Below, piece by piece: positions 46,082 through 55,915 of a stretch of DNA of 64,000 nucleotides. A program made the position numbers and the translations under genes. Location: the NCBI RefSeq assembly GCF_015354735.1, contig NZ_JACEFJ010000002.1:434001-498000 (forward strand). Direction: 5' to 3'. The DNA comes from Pararhodonellum marinum (GTDB taxonomy: Bacteria > Bacteroidota > Bacteroidia > Cytophagales > Cyclobacteriaceae). Position 1 is the first letter of the stretch. The number at the start of each line of letters is the position of its first letter. Under the pieces are notes generated by a model. That model saw only the letters and a program-made list of their open reading frames with translations, searched no databases and was not told the DNA's origin.

Positions 46082-48151
46082 ATGCAAAAGGCAATATTAA
46101 CCTATATCCTGATCTGGTTTTTTGTGCCAGCGTTCGCCCAATCCGTTTCCGACTACCTCTCTGTTCCTTTCCCGACTTCTTTGACAGCCTCCCCTGATGG
46201 CAATGCCATTGCATGGGTATTCAATGACCAAGGGGAGCGGAATGTGTTTTATGCCAAAGCACCGGGATATGAGACCAAAAAACTCACGGATTACAAAGGT
46301 GACATTGGAGTGGATATCGGGGATCTGACATTTTCACTGGATGGGAAGATTTTGGTGTTTGTCAGGGGAAATACCAAGAACCCTGTGGGTGAACCCGCCA
46401 ATCCGGCCCAGTTGCAGGAAAGCACGGACAGGGAAATCCATTGGGTTGATTTGACCAAAGGAGAGGTAAAATCCTTCTCAACAGGCTATGCACCGCTTTT
46501 TCACCCTGATGGAAAAAAGGTGACATTTATCAAATCAGGCAAAGTGTATTTGAAAGACCTTTCGGGAACGGATAAAGAAGATAAGACCTTGTTCTCAGCC
46601 AGAGGATCAATCGGTCAATTGGCTTGGAGTCCGGATGGAAAAATTTTGGCATTTACCAGTAGCCGAGTGGACCATGCTTTTGTGGGTTTGTTTGATCTGG
46701 AAAAAGGAACCATCCAATATCCCGAACCCAGTATGGACCATGATGGGTATCCTGCCTGGAGTCCGGATGGCAAAAAACTGGCTTACCTCAGAGTTCCGAA
46801 TATCAACAACAAACTGCCCTTTACCTCCCTCAAAGAAGCCAATCCCTGGAGCATCCGCGTCCTGGATGTGGCTAGGATGACAGGTGAAGAAGTATTCAAA
46901 GCAGATAAAGGCAAAGGCAGTGTGATGGTCCGCGACCTTCCTGCTACCAGTTCAAGACTTTGGTGGACTCCCTCAGGATCAATCGTTTTTCCTTGGGAGA
47001 AAAACAATTGGATGCATCTATATGCGGTCAATCCTTCCACCAAAGAAGTCCATCACCTTACCCCGGGAGATGGACAGGTGGAATGGGTGGAGACCAGTTG
47101 GGTTCATGGTGAACTCTTGATCACTTCCAATATCGGCAATATTGACAGGAGAAATATATCGCGTTTGGACCTACACAGTTTTGATCTGGAATTTTTGGGC
47201 AAGAAAGACGAAATCCAATGGTCTCCGGTCCGGTTGGAAAATGGCTTGGCTTATATTTCCTCCACCCACAACCGTCCTGCTTGGCCGGTGATTGTCCAGT
47301 ATGGCCAAGAGAAGTTATTGGCTGAAAACATATTTCCAGACCAATTCCCAGATAACCTGACCATGCCTGAGCCTTTGGTTTTTAAAGCGGCCGATGGTTT
47401 TGAAACTTACGGGCAACTGCTTTTGCCCCAGGATTACGATGCCAAAAAGAAATATCCTGCGGTGATTTTCCTGCATGGAGGGAGCAGGAGGCAAATGCTG
47501 TTGGGATTTAATTATGGGCTGTATTACAGTCATGCCTATGCGATGCAGCAGTTTTTTGCTGCTAATGGTTATATCGAGCTAACATTGAATTACCGTAGTG
47601 GGATTGGCTATGGATTGGATTTTAGGGAAGAGGAGAATTACGGCGCAGGTGGAGCGAGTGAGGTGCAGGATGTGATGGCCGCAGCGGATTATCTGGCCTC
47701 AAGATCCGATGTGGATGCTTCGAAAATTGTTCCTTGGGGCGGAAGTTATGGGGGATTTTTGACTGCCCATGCCCTTTCCCAAGCACCCGGAAAGTTTTTG
47801 GCAGGAGTGGATATCCATGGGGTGCACAATTGGAACAATGATATTCCGGTATTTGCCCCTTGGTACAAGCCCGAGAAATTCCCCGAAATGGCCGAGTTGG
47901 CCTTCAGGTCCTCCCCCATGTACCATGTTAAAAACTGGAAAGACCCGGTCTTGTTGATCCATGGAGATGATGACCGGAATGTGCTGTTTTCGGAAAGCGT
48001 GGAATTGTTGGAGGTTTTGAGGAAACAGGGGGTGGATGTGGAGCAGTTGGTCTTCCCGGATGAGGTGCATTCTTTTTTATTGCACAAAAATTGGGTTGGG
48101 GCGTATGAAGCGGCGTTTAGGTATATCCAGAAAAAAATACATGGAGATTAG
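46082..48151 (+). CDS. Prolyl oligopeptidase family (S9) serine peptidase, secreted
   Basis: 689 aa with a signal peptide (about 1-19, ending AFAQ). A beta-propeller with TolB-like SPDGK repeats fills residues about 30-400 and the catalytic alpha/beta-hydrolase domain about 430-689: YPAVIFLHGGS, nucleophile Ser555 in WGGSYGGF, Asp in HGDDDRNV, His in DEVHSFLLH. The family cleaves short peptides, often after Pro or hydrophobic residues. ATG 46082 follows 250 bp without a gene. Confidence 0.93.
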   Translation: MQKAILTYILIWFFVPAFAQSVSDYLSVPFPTSLTASPDGNAIAWVFNDQGERNVFYAKAPGYETKKLTDYKGDIGVDIGDLTFSLDGKILVFVRGNTKNPVGEPANPAQLQESTDREIHWVDLTKGEVKSFSTGYAPLFHPDGKKVTFIKSGKVYLKDLSGTDKEDKTLFSARGSIGQLAWSPDGKILAFTSSRVDHAFVGLFDLEKGTIQYPEPSMDHDGYPAWSPDGKKLAYLRVPNINNKLPFTSLKEANPWSIRVLDVARMTGEEVFKADKGKGSVMVRDLPATSSRLWWTPSGSIVFPWEKNNWMHLYAVNPSTKEVHHLTPGDGQVEWVETSWVHGELLITSNIGNIDRRNISRLDLHSFDLEFLGKKDEIQWSPVRLENGLAYISSTHNRPAWPVIVQYGQEKLLAENIFPDQFPDNLTMPEPLVFKAADGFETYGQLLLPQDYDAKKKYPAVIFLHGGSRRQMLLGFNYGLYYSHAYAMQQFFAANGYIELTLNYRSGIGYGLDFREEENYGAGGASEVQDVMAAADYLASRSDVDASKIVPWGGSYGGFLTAHALSQAPGKFLAGVDIHGVHNWNNDIPVFAPWYKPEKFPEMAELAFRSSPMYHVKNWKDPVLLIHGDDDRNVLFSESVELLEVLRKQGVDVEQLVFPDEVHSFLLHKNWVGAYEAAFRYIQKKIHGD

Positions 48152-48326
48152 AAGTTCCAAGCACTTCATGAATAGGTCTTGCAAGACAATTTCCAAAAAT
48201 TAAAAAAAATGTGCATATTTATAAAACTGGCTCATTGACTATTTTAGGGAATAAATGATAAAAACACATCAAAGGATTGTCCTCAAATTGCCCTGATATG
48301 AACAAATGATTACACCATAAATTCAA

Positions 48327-50249
48327 ATGAAAACCCCTTTATTTTTCATTCTTTTTCTCTTAATAACCAAAGCAGTTGCTCAAACCCTTTCAACTGAGGA
48401 ATTGGTTACTTTAAGTAAAAAGTACCAGGAAAAGGCATTGTATTTTAGGGAAATGCCGCATTTTGACCGTGACAGTACTGTTTATTATTTTGACATGGCT
48501 GTTGACTTACTTCAAAACAATAAGCCTCTTCAATATGAACAATTGGCCGAGTTGTTCCGAGATATCACCGACAGGTCCAACCGCTCGCATAATTTTATAG
48601 TTGTAGATTCGCTCGCACCGATCGGCTGGTCATATTATGAAAAAATCCCCGACGACCAAAAAGATAAAGTTTTGGGTTATGATTTGTTGATCAATTGGGC
48701 TTTGATAAAAATTATAAGAGGTGAACCAAAACCCGGGCTAGAGCTATTTGAAAAAGCCATGAATTTGCTTAAAGATGATCCACGACCCGAAGTTCAGCTC
48801 AAGGTTTTGAATAATAAAGGCAGATTCTACTATCAATATGGATTGCCTGAAGAAGAAGAAATAGGAATTCAATATATAATGGAGAGTATGAATGGTTATC
48901 AGAATTCAAATTATCCTGAAAAAAATGAGGCCTTAGTAATTGCCTACAAACTTCTATTCTACCATTATGGAGCATCAAATTCTGATTCAAGTACTTATTA
49001 CTTGAACAAGATAGAGGAGCTCTTGCCTGAAATAACAAATCCCTTTCATCATGCATGGCATGCTTATGCCATGGGAAGCAACCTAATCAAAAAAGAAAAA
49101 TACGAAGAGGCTCAATCTTACATAAATAAAAACATACAGCTTTTAGAAGATTATAACCTGACTACGATTGACGTTTATCAATTTGCACATTCGCAATTAG
49201 GTGATATTGCTGAGAGACAAGGCAGGTATGATGAAGCGATTGGCTATTATGAAACCGCCAAGAATTCCTCCATAGCGATCAATACCAAAGCAAACACAGC
49301 GAGCTTTATCGAAAAATTATCCAGTTTGTATGCACTCAATGGTGATTATAAGACTGCCCTTGATTATTATATCGAGTGGGCAGCTGCCAACGAAAGTATT
49401 GAAATGGAAAGAAATGAAAGAAGCCTTCGAGAAAATGAATTATTGGTCAATGTACTCCAAAGGGAAAATGAGTTGGCTGAAAAACAGCAACAACAGACGT
49501 ATTTCCTTTTCGCCCTACTCCTAGGCACCGTATTGCTAGGACTTCTGTATAGAAATTACAGGCTGAAACAAAGGAGCAATCAAAAATTAAAAGTACTCAA
49601 CGGAGAACTAGCCCATAAAAACGAATTGCTGGACAAACGCAATGCGGAAAATGAATTGCTGTTAAAAGAAATCCACCATCGTGTAAAAAACAACCTTGAG
49701 ATAGTCAGCAGTTTGTTGGCATTACAATCATCACAGATAGATGACCCCAATACCAAAGATGCGATGCAGGAAGGGCAAAACCGGGTGCAATCCATCGGCA
49801 TCGTACATCAAAAACTCTATCAGGGCACCAACCTTGGTTCCGTTGAAATGAAAGATTATTTTATCAACTTGGGTGAAAGTCTGATCGGATCTTTTGGTGC
49901 GGAAAAGCGGATAACCCTTGAATGTGCCATGGATAACCTTGATGTGGATATTGACACAGCTGTTCCACTTGGGCTAATTGTGAATGAATTGCTGACCAAT
50001 ACGCTTAAATATGCCTTCCCTGAAGGACAGCAGGGCAAAGTTGAAATCACCCTTCAAAAGAATGGGGATGGCGTTCTTCAGTTACAGGTATGCGACAATG
50101 GCGTAGGTAAAAGCGGGCAGATCAAAGGCACCGGCTTTGGCGGTCAGTTGATCTCCCTGCTTACCCAGCAATTAAACGGCACCATGCAGGAAGAGGTGAA
50201 GAATGGGACACGGATATATTTTGATTTTAAACCTGAAAAAGCTGCATGA
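48327..50249 (+). CDS. TPR-containing sensor histidine kinase (HisKA_2 type)
   Basis: 640 aa. A signal peptide (about 1-18) precedes a periplasmic TPR array (about 20-385: DIAERQGRYDEAIGYYETAK, LYALNGDYKTALDYYIEW). One transmembrane helix (about 392-412) and a coiled coil lead to HisKA_2 (LLKEIHHRVKNNLEIVSS) and an ATPase domain (LIVNELLTNTLKYAFP, VCDNGVGKS, GTGFGGQLISLL). The kinase half is clearly paralogous to that of 34095-36089. No response regulator is adjacent. Regulatory copy D lies about 300 bp downstream, before the C45 acyltransferase gene. Confidence 0.93.
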   Translation: MKTPLFFILFLLITKAVAQTLSTEELVTLSKKYQEKALYFREMPHFDRDSTVYYFDMAVDLLQNNKPLQYEQLAELFRDITDRSNRSHNFIVVDSLAPIGWSYYEKIPDDQKDKVLGYDLLINWALIKIIRGEPKPGLELFEKAMNLLKDDPRPEVQLKVLNNKGRFYYQYGLPEEEEIGIQYIMESMNGYQNSNYPEKNEALVIAYKLLFYHYGASNSDSSTYYLNKIEELLPEITNPFHHAWHAYAMGSNLIKKEKYEEAQSYINKNIQLLEDYNLTTIDVYQFAHSQLGDIAERQGRYDEAIGYYETAKNSSIAINTKANTASFIEKLSSLYALNGDYKTALDYYIEWAAANESIEMERNERSLRENELLVNVLQRENELAEKQQQQTYFLFALLLGTVLLGLLYRNYRLKQRSNQKLKVLNGELAHKNELLDKRNAENELLLKEIHHRVKNNLEIVSSLLALQSSQIDDPNTKDAMQEGQNRVQSIGIVHQKLYQGTNLGSVEMKDYFINLGESLIGSFGAEKRITLECAMDNLDVDIDTAVPLGLIVNELLTNTLKYAFPEGQQGKVEITLQKNGDGVLQLQVCDNGVGKSGQIKGTGFGGQLISLLTQQLNGTMQEEVKNGTRIYFDFKPEKAA

Positions 50250-50551
50250 TGATGTAACGGATTTCTTTCTTTTTGAAGGCAGGCTTGATCACATGGGGTA
50301 AAATAATGTGTTAAGCTGCTGCCCTATTTCAAATTCAATCCAAAACCTTTAAACCAAACATAGACAAGAGGAATGACCAACAATTATCAAAACTTGCAGA
50401 AATTGCATGTTTTGATAATTTAACCTGTTTGCTTGACCAGGAGAAAAAATAGGAATTGTAGGACATAATCTTTTTCATCCAAACCGACAGCTCCTGAGAA
50501 ATAACCTACCCGTTGAAAATTAGATCCTAAACAGCTGAGGTACAATCCCTC
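50250..50551. other. Intergenic region between the kinase and copy D
   Basis: Part of a 560-bp gap (50250-50809). No gene or hairpin of note; the repeat element starts at 50552. Confidence 0.4.
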
Positions 50552-50602
50552 TTCGGAAAGAAAACCCATACATAGGGGAATAAAAAGATGCATTTCGTCC
50601 TA
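50552..50602 (+). promoter_or_regulatory. Triple 9-bp direct-repeat element, copy D
   Basis: Half-sites TTCGGAAAG, TAGGGGAAT and TTCGTCCTA, spacers 12 bp. It lies 207 bp upstream of the C45 acyltransferase start at 50810 (159 bp if 50762 is used). Confidence 0.6.
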
Positions 50603-50809
50603 AGTTGAAGTTCTGGCAACATTGATTTTCCTATATTACCATAGACAGGTATGCCCATGTTTCATCCCTAATCTTCATCTCATGAGAAAGTCAACCCAAT
50701 TCAATCATTTATTCCAATTTGCTTTTTTTGATTACATACACCTTGGGAAAATCAACGGGGAATGGAAGATCATCAATATTTTATGGGCATGGGATTGAAA
50801 GATTTTAAA

Positions 50810-52051
50810 ATGAAAAAATATGAACCACTGACTCTTTTGCAATTGAGAAAGAAATTAATTCCTTTCTTATCACTGATCGTATTATTGGGCTGTAGCTCTC
50901 CTTCGAAAAAAAATATACCCTCTGAAACCCTTTCGGCGAAAGATGTACAAAAGAGGGAACTAAAGCAGGCCTCTTTTTCAGGTTCGGGGTATGAATTGGG
51001 AATGCAACACGGGCAGTTTTTCAAAAAGGAAATCGCCGAAATCGTACTCAAATGGAAGGAAAGTACAGAAGCAGCGCTGGCAAGAAATTCCGACGAGGTG
51101 CTGAAAGAATTTCTTGCTTATGCAGATTTTGAAAGGAGCATCAAGAAATGGACTCCTGAACTTTATGAAGAAGTGAGAGGTATAGCCGAAGGTTCGGAGC
51201 AGCGTTTTGACCAGATCATGGTGTTAAATCTATTGGATGAATTTTGGGTTTACCTTAACTCAATAGAAAACCACCACTGCAGCAATATCGGTGTTCCTTC
51301 GGTAAATGGTAGCAATTCCTACATTGCCCAAAACATGGATATCGAACCATACACAGATGGTTACCAAACACTTTTCAGAATAGAAGCTACTTCCGACAGA
51401 CCTGAACAGTTGGTGCTTTCCCATCCAGGTTTGATTGCCCTGAATGGCATGAATAGCTCCGGGGTAGGCATGATCCTGAATACCATTATGCAGCTCAACG
51501 CTTCCAATTCAGGATTGCCGGTAGCCTTTGTCACTAGAAAAGTACTCTCAATGACGGAAAGGGATGATATGATCGAGTTTATCACCTCGGTCAATCATGC
51601 TTCGGGACAGAATTACATTCTGGGAGTAAGGGGTGAAGTTTTCAACTTTGAAGCATCGGCCAACAAGGTGGTAAGGTTTGATCCGGGTAATAAAAACCAA
51701 ACCGTGTACCATACCAACCATCCGATTGTCAACGATGATGTGAAACCTTGGTTTGCTGAGTTCAATCCCAAAGAAATTGCAGACACAATTGCGGTTACCT
51801 CCAATAGCTATTCCCGATTGGCGGCTTTGACCACAAGAATTGCCAATGCGGACATCGTTACAGATGACCTTATAAAAAAAGCACTGCGCTCAAAGGATGA
51901 TCCGAATAATCCGGTCTGCCGTCCATTAGATCCCAAACGGTATAGTTTTACTTTTTCCTCATTGGTGATGACGCTGACAGGAGAGCCTTATCTTCAGATT
52001 ACAGCCGGCCCCCCTTCTGAAAGTGAATATTTGAAGGTTGGGTTTAATTAG
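50810..52051 (+). CDS. C45 family autoproteolytic acyltransferase/hydrolase, lipoprotein
   Basis: 413 aa from ATG 50810, chosen because it gives a lipoprotein signal ending LLGC; an ATG at 50762 would add 16 residues. GSGYELGMQHGQFFKKEI is the C45 N-terminal motif. The self-processing Cys157 is in ENHHCSNIGVPS, followed by AQNMDIEPY and LSHPGLIALNGMNSSGVGM. C45 (isopenicillin-N-acyltransferase-like) enzymes split amide bonds of N-acyl amino acids or transfer acyl groups. It heads a group with an ester cyclase and a broken penicillin acylase, downstream of copy D. Confidence 0.9.
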   Translation: MKKYEPLTLLQLRKKLIPFLSLIVLLGCSSPSKKNIPSETLSAKDVQKRELKQASFSGSGYELGMQHGQFFKKEIAEIVLKWKESTEAALARNSDEVLKEFLAYADFERSIKKWTPELYEEVRGIAEGSEQRFDQIMVLNLLDEFWVYLNSIENHHCSNIGVPSVNGSNSYIAQNMDIEPYTDGYQTLFRIEATSDRPEQLVLSHPGLIALNGMNSSGVGMILNTIMQLNASNSGLPVAFVTRKVLSMTERDDMIEFITSVNHASGQNYILGVRGEVFNFEASANKVVRFDPGNKNQTVYHTNHPIVNDDVKPWFAEFNPKEIADTIAVTSNSYSRLAALTTRIANADIVTDDLIKKALRSKDDPNNPVCRPLDPKRYSFTFSSLVMTLTGEPYLQITAGPPSESEYLKVGFN

Positions 52052-52088
52052 AAAAGCAAAATTCAATAGTTGATAAACAAACACCAAA

Positions 52089-52574
52089 ATGAAAAAATCA
52101 CTCTACTCAGTCCTGATGCTTACCGCCTGTATGTTTATAAACAGCTGTAATTCAGATAAAAAAGAAATAGACCTAAACGGTAATCGTGATGTTGTAAAAA
52201 AATACCATGAAGTATGGACTAATGGACAAGTAACCGAACTGGATAAAATATTATCTCCTGATTTTGTCTGCCACTTTATCAATGGAATTGAATGGAAAGG
52301 AATTGAAGGGGCGAAAAATTCGATTTCAAGTCATAGAAAATCATTTCCGGACTGGAAAGAAGAAATCGTCGATATGGTAAGTGAAGGAGATAAAGTGGTA
52401 ACAAGGTATAAATCCACAGGCACCCATCAGGGAACATTCGAAGGCCTTGATTCTACAGGTATAAATGTAACCATCTATGAAACTTCCATATATAGAATAG
52501 CAGATGGTAAAATAGCAGAGCAATGGGGATTTCCTGACGCATTAAGTTTGAATAATCAACTCACTAAACAATGA
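52089..52574 (+). CDS. Ester-cyclase (SnoaL)-like lipoprotein
   Basis: 161 aa, lipobox FINSC (Cys near residue 20). DVVKKYHEVWTNGQVTELDKI then LSPDFVCHFI, FPDWKEEIVDMVSEGDKVVTR and the final IYRIADGKIAEQWGFPD are the SnoaL/ester-cyclase pattern. Its stop codon overlaps the start of the next gene (ATGA at 52571), a sign of translational coupling with the penicillin acylase. Confidence 0.88.
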   Translation: MKKSLYSVLMLTACMFINSCNSDKKEIDLNGNRDVVKKYHEVWTNGQVTELDKILSPDFVCHFINGIEWKGIEGAKNSISSHRKSFPDWKEEIVDMVSEGDKVVTRYKSTGTHQGTFEGLDSTGINVTIYETSIYRIADGKIAEQWGFPDALSLNNQLTKQ

Positions 52575-54666
52575 AAAACCTTTATATCTTCCTAATCCTG
52601 ACGTTATGTTTGACTTCTTGTAAGCAAAAGCCTACTTCAATAACCGAAAACGAAATCCTTTGGGATACTTATGGTGTCCCACATATCTATGCTACTTCTG
52701 ATAATGACTTGTATTACATGTCAGCTTGGGGACAGATGAAAAATCATGGAAATCTCATTCTAAAACTTTACGGAGAAGCTAGAGGTACAAGTGCAGAATT
52801 ATGGGGAGAGGGCTTTGAGGTTAATAAGGCATTGCACCATTTAGGTCTTTACGAACAATTGCAACCTGCTTACGATAACTTAACGCCTAAATATCAAGAA
52901 ATACTTCAATCTTTTGCTGCAGGTATTAATGCCTATGCTGAAAAGAACGGCAACGAGTTGGACGAAAAGTACAAGAAGGTGTTACCTGTTACACCAAATG
53001 ATATCATTGCCCACGGTTTTCGTGTAATAAATTATGAATTTCTCATTCGAGGTACTTTAATTTATCCAATCAAAAAATAGAAGGTGGATCAAATTCTTGG
53101 GCACTTTCAGGAAGTAAAACTTCCACTGGAAATGCAATGTTGGTTGCCAATCCGCATTTATGGTGGTCAGATCTGTTTTTATGGCATGAGCAACAGTTTA
53201 TTACAAATGAATACAATATGTATGGTGTGAGCCTTATCGGAAACCCCTCAATAACAATGGGTTTCAATGAAAATGTATCATGGGCACATACGGTAAATAC
53301 CATTGATAATACAGACTTGTTTGAAATTAAAAAAGAAGGTGATTCCTACTTGCTAGACAGCCAATACCTTCCATTTGAAGCACAGGACTAAACCATTAAA
53401 GAGTTACAAGAAGATGGTACGATGAAGGTGCATGAATTTACCAGAAAGCGTACAAAGCATGGCATTGTCATCAAAGAGACTGAAAACACGGCATTTGTGA
53501 TTCGATTTGCACAGATGGATGACCTCACACCATTGATTGAACAATACGATTTTATGGCGAAGGCTCAGAATTTAGAAGACATGAAAAATGCTCTCGCCTT
53601 ACAACAAATGCCCTTTTTAAATACAGTCTATGCAGATAAATCCGGAGACATCATGCATCAATTTGGTGGACTTGTCCCTAAAAAAAATGGCGATTGGGAC
53701 AAATGGCAAGGTATAGTATCTGGTGATTCGAGTGAAGATATTTGGACCGATTATTATAATAGCGATGAGTTGCCTATTGTAGTCAATCCTCCTTCAGGCT
53801 GGTTGCAAAATGCAAATGACCCTCCATTTACAAATACACTGCCTACAGTTTTAGATCCTGACGATTTCGCATCTCATATTGCACCAAATAACATGCGGTT
53901 TAGACCACAACGTGCCGCCAGGTTGATGCATGAAGAGGATAGTATTTCTTTTGATCGTTTAGTAGCATTAAAACATGATAATAAAGCAGAACTAGCAATA
54001 CGATTACATGATGACCTTCTTGCTATAAAAGACCAAACTTCCGACTCTTTGGTTTTGGCGGCTATTGATCCAATGACAAAATGGGATGGTTCATATGATG
54101 CCAATAGTCTAGGGGCCATGTTCTTTATGGAATTTACCAATACTTGGGCTGAGGAAAAGCAAATCAGCCCTTCTGGATTTGGTGATTTATTAAAGGAACC
54201 ATGGCAATATAATGACCCTATCAATACACCAGACGGATTCGTTAATAATGATGAAATTATTGATATTATAAGAAAAGCTACAGAAAATCATCTGACTAAA
54301 TATCCTGCACTTGAAATTCCCTATGGCGATTATTACAAATTGAAGATGGGCGATTTGGAATATCCTGGAACAGGAGGTCCGCAGCATTTAGGTGTTTTTA
54401 GAATTTTATATTCTTTAGGTACAAGTCCTGATGAAGAAGGCAAGTTCTTCGGCAATTTTGGAGACACATTCGTTCTTGTTCTTGAAATGGCAGAAGAAGT
54501 CAAGGCTAAAGGACTGTTGACTTATGGGAATTCATCCAACCCAGAAAACAAGCATTATGGAGACCAACTGGAAATGTTTAGCAGGAATGAACTAAGAAAT
54601 ATCTGGTTTAAACGAAGCGACCAGGAGACGAATATGGAGCTAAAAGAAAATAAAAACGATATGTAA
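52571..54666 (+). pseudogene. Penicillin-acylase family Ntn-hydrolase, broken by a frameshift and a stop
   Basis: Lipoprotein signal (lipobox LTSC), alpha-chain features (EILWDTYGVPHIYATSDND, SFAAGINAYAE) and beta-chain features (GGSNSWALSGSKTSTGN with the catalytic Ser after GG, LVANPHLWW, GVSLIGNPSITMGFN). Two lesions break it: a frameshift at about 53040-53060, just before the beta-chain Ser, and an in-frame TAA at 53389-53391 inside FEAQD/TIKELQ. The three pieces are 52571-53080, about 53050-53391 and 53392-54666. The family hydrolyses amides of penicillins, acyl-homoserine lactones or N-acyl amino acids. Confidence 0.88.
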
Positions 54667-54816
54667 CAGCATAGATAACTTATGGCAGGGAAAGTGGCAA
54701 ATTCAAGTTTTGTGCTTTTAAGTAAGCTAGATGTCAGCCGACCCGCCTACGCTGAGCTTCGGACGGACAGGCAAGAAAATGCTTCGAAAACCGCCAAAAG
54801 AAATATACTCAAACCG

Positions 54817-55877
54817 TTAGGCACAATTAAAAAATATAAAATGAAGTATCTATCACTGTTAATTATAACAGTACTCATCATCACCCTAAATATCTTAGCG
54901 GTATCCGCTCAGGAAGCATGGTTATCTACTCCGGAAAGTATCAGCCAATTTCGTAAACAAGTAGAACAAATAAAACCTGATTCATCAAAATTTGATGTTG
55001 ATAGTTATGATAAAACCATTCAATTAAAAGGTAGACAAATCAGCATTCGAATTTATAATTCGGATGTAAATAACCTAAAACCTGGTTTAATATATGTCCA
55101 TGGAGCTTGCTGGGTAGCAGGAAGCCTCAATAGTCATGATGAAATTTGTAGATACCTTTCTAAAAAAACAGATGTAGTCGTAATAGCAATTGATTACCGA
55201 TTAGCACCTGAAAACAAATACCCATCTTCTCATAACGATGTCTATGAAGCATCGAACTGGATATTTAACCATTCCGAAGAACTGGGAATTGATAAGAATA
55301 AATTTGCCATATCGGGTGAAAGTGCTGGCGCTTACTTTGCTGCAGCTACAGTCTTAAGAGCAATTGATTCAGAACACAGCCCCGAATTTCAGTTCCAACT
55401 TCTTGTCTATGCTGCTCTGGACGGGGGTGGGTCATCATGGTCTGAATGCAAGGACTTATATTTTACTAGTAAAGAAGAAGTTAGAAGTAGATATGGCTCA
55501 CCTCTTTGGTCTGATGATCTTACTGGGATACCCCTGACTTTTAATATTTTTGGTCAAGATGAAATATCAAGAGCTGAACAAGAGCTATATGTCAGGAAAT
55601 TAAGAGAAAACGGAGTGGAAGTCAAAAGCTTTATGTATAAAGACAAAGGACATGATGTGGTCAATTGGGGTTCTGTCAATTCTGAAACTGATGCTCATTT
55701 AAAAGCTATTGAATACATAAAAGAAGGATTTGGGTTAAATTAAAAAAAGTGCCTAACGCTGTATAAAAGCAACCCGCCCGCCGAACGGGCAGCGGGTGAT
55801 ACTTCGACAAGCTCAGTAAAACGAGTGGTAAAACCTGCCTATCAGCAGGCAGGCGATACTGCTCTTATACTTGACCG
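54817..55877 (+). other. Integron-cassette-like unit with attC-like end
   Basis: The unit begins after a GTTAGGC site (54816-54822) and holds one gene. It ends in an imperfect palindrome 55751-55883 whose first box GCCTAAC is the exact complement of its start (9 of 9 bases as GTTAGGCAC / GTGCCTAAC). The palindrome's inner arms are GTATAAAAGC (55761) and GCTCTTATAC (55861), with 9 of 10 pairing, and it closes with GTTGCGC (55877-55883). This is the layout of an attC-ended cassette. The last core departs from GTTRRRY and no integrase is in view. Confidence 0.5.
54841..55743 (+). CDS. Secreted alpha/beta hydrolase (carboxylesterase/lipase type)
   Basis: 300 aa from ATG 54841, which gives a clean signal peptide (cleavage near VSAQ); the in-frame ATG at 54682 would put the start inside the previous repeat. 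Hormone-sensitive-lipase-like motifs: VHGACWVAGSLNSHD (HGGGW-like oxyanion site with substitutions), YRLAPENKYPS, nucleophile in SGESAGAYF, Asp in FGQDEISRAE, His in KDKGHDVVN. It is the only gene of the cassette-like unit. Confidence 0.88.
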   Translation: MKYLSLLIITVLIITLNILAVSAQEAWLSTPESISQFRKQVEQIKPDSSKFDVDSYDKTIQLKGRQISIRIYNSDVNNLKPGLIYVHGACWVAGSLNSHDEICRYLSKKTDVVVIAIDYRLAPENKYPSSHNDVYEASNWIFNHSEELGIDKNKFAISGESAGAYFAAATVLRAIDSEHSPEFQFQLLVYAALDGGGSSWSECKDLYFTSKEEVRSRYGSPLWSDDLTGIPLTFNIFGQDEISRAEQELYVRKLRENGVEVKSFMYKDKGHDVVNWGSVNSETDAHLKAIEYIKEGFGLN

Positions 55878-55883
55878 TTGCGC
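55751..55883. repeat. attC-like imperfect palindrome
   Basis: 133 bp between the hydrolase gene and the DUF6090 gene, with outer and inner paired boxes as described for the cassette unit and an interior rich in short palindromes (CCTGCCTATCAGCAGGCAGG). Distinguishing an attC from a Bacteroidota intergenic repeat needs folding and genome-wide comparison. Confidence 0.5.
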
Positions 55884-55915
55884 TTCATCCCGATAGCGGG
55901 ACAAACCAATAACCA

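Noticed and set aside
54664-54822. attC site before the cassette-like unit
   Set aside because: The closing GTTAGGC is good, but the opening box and the inner arms do not pair convincingly.
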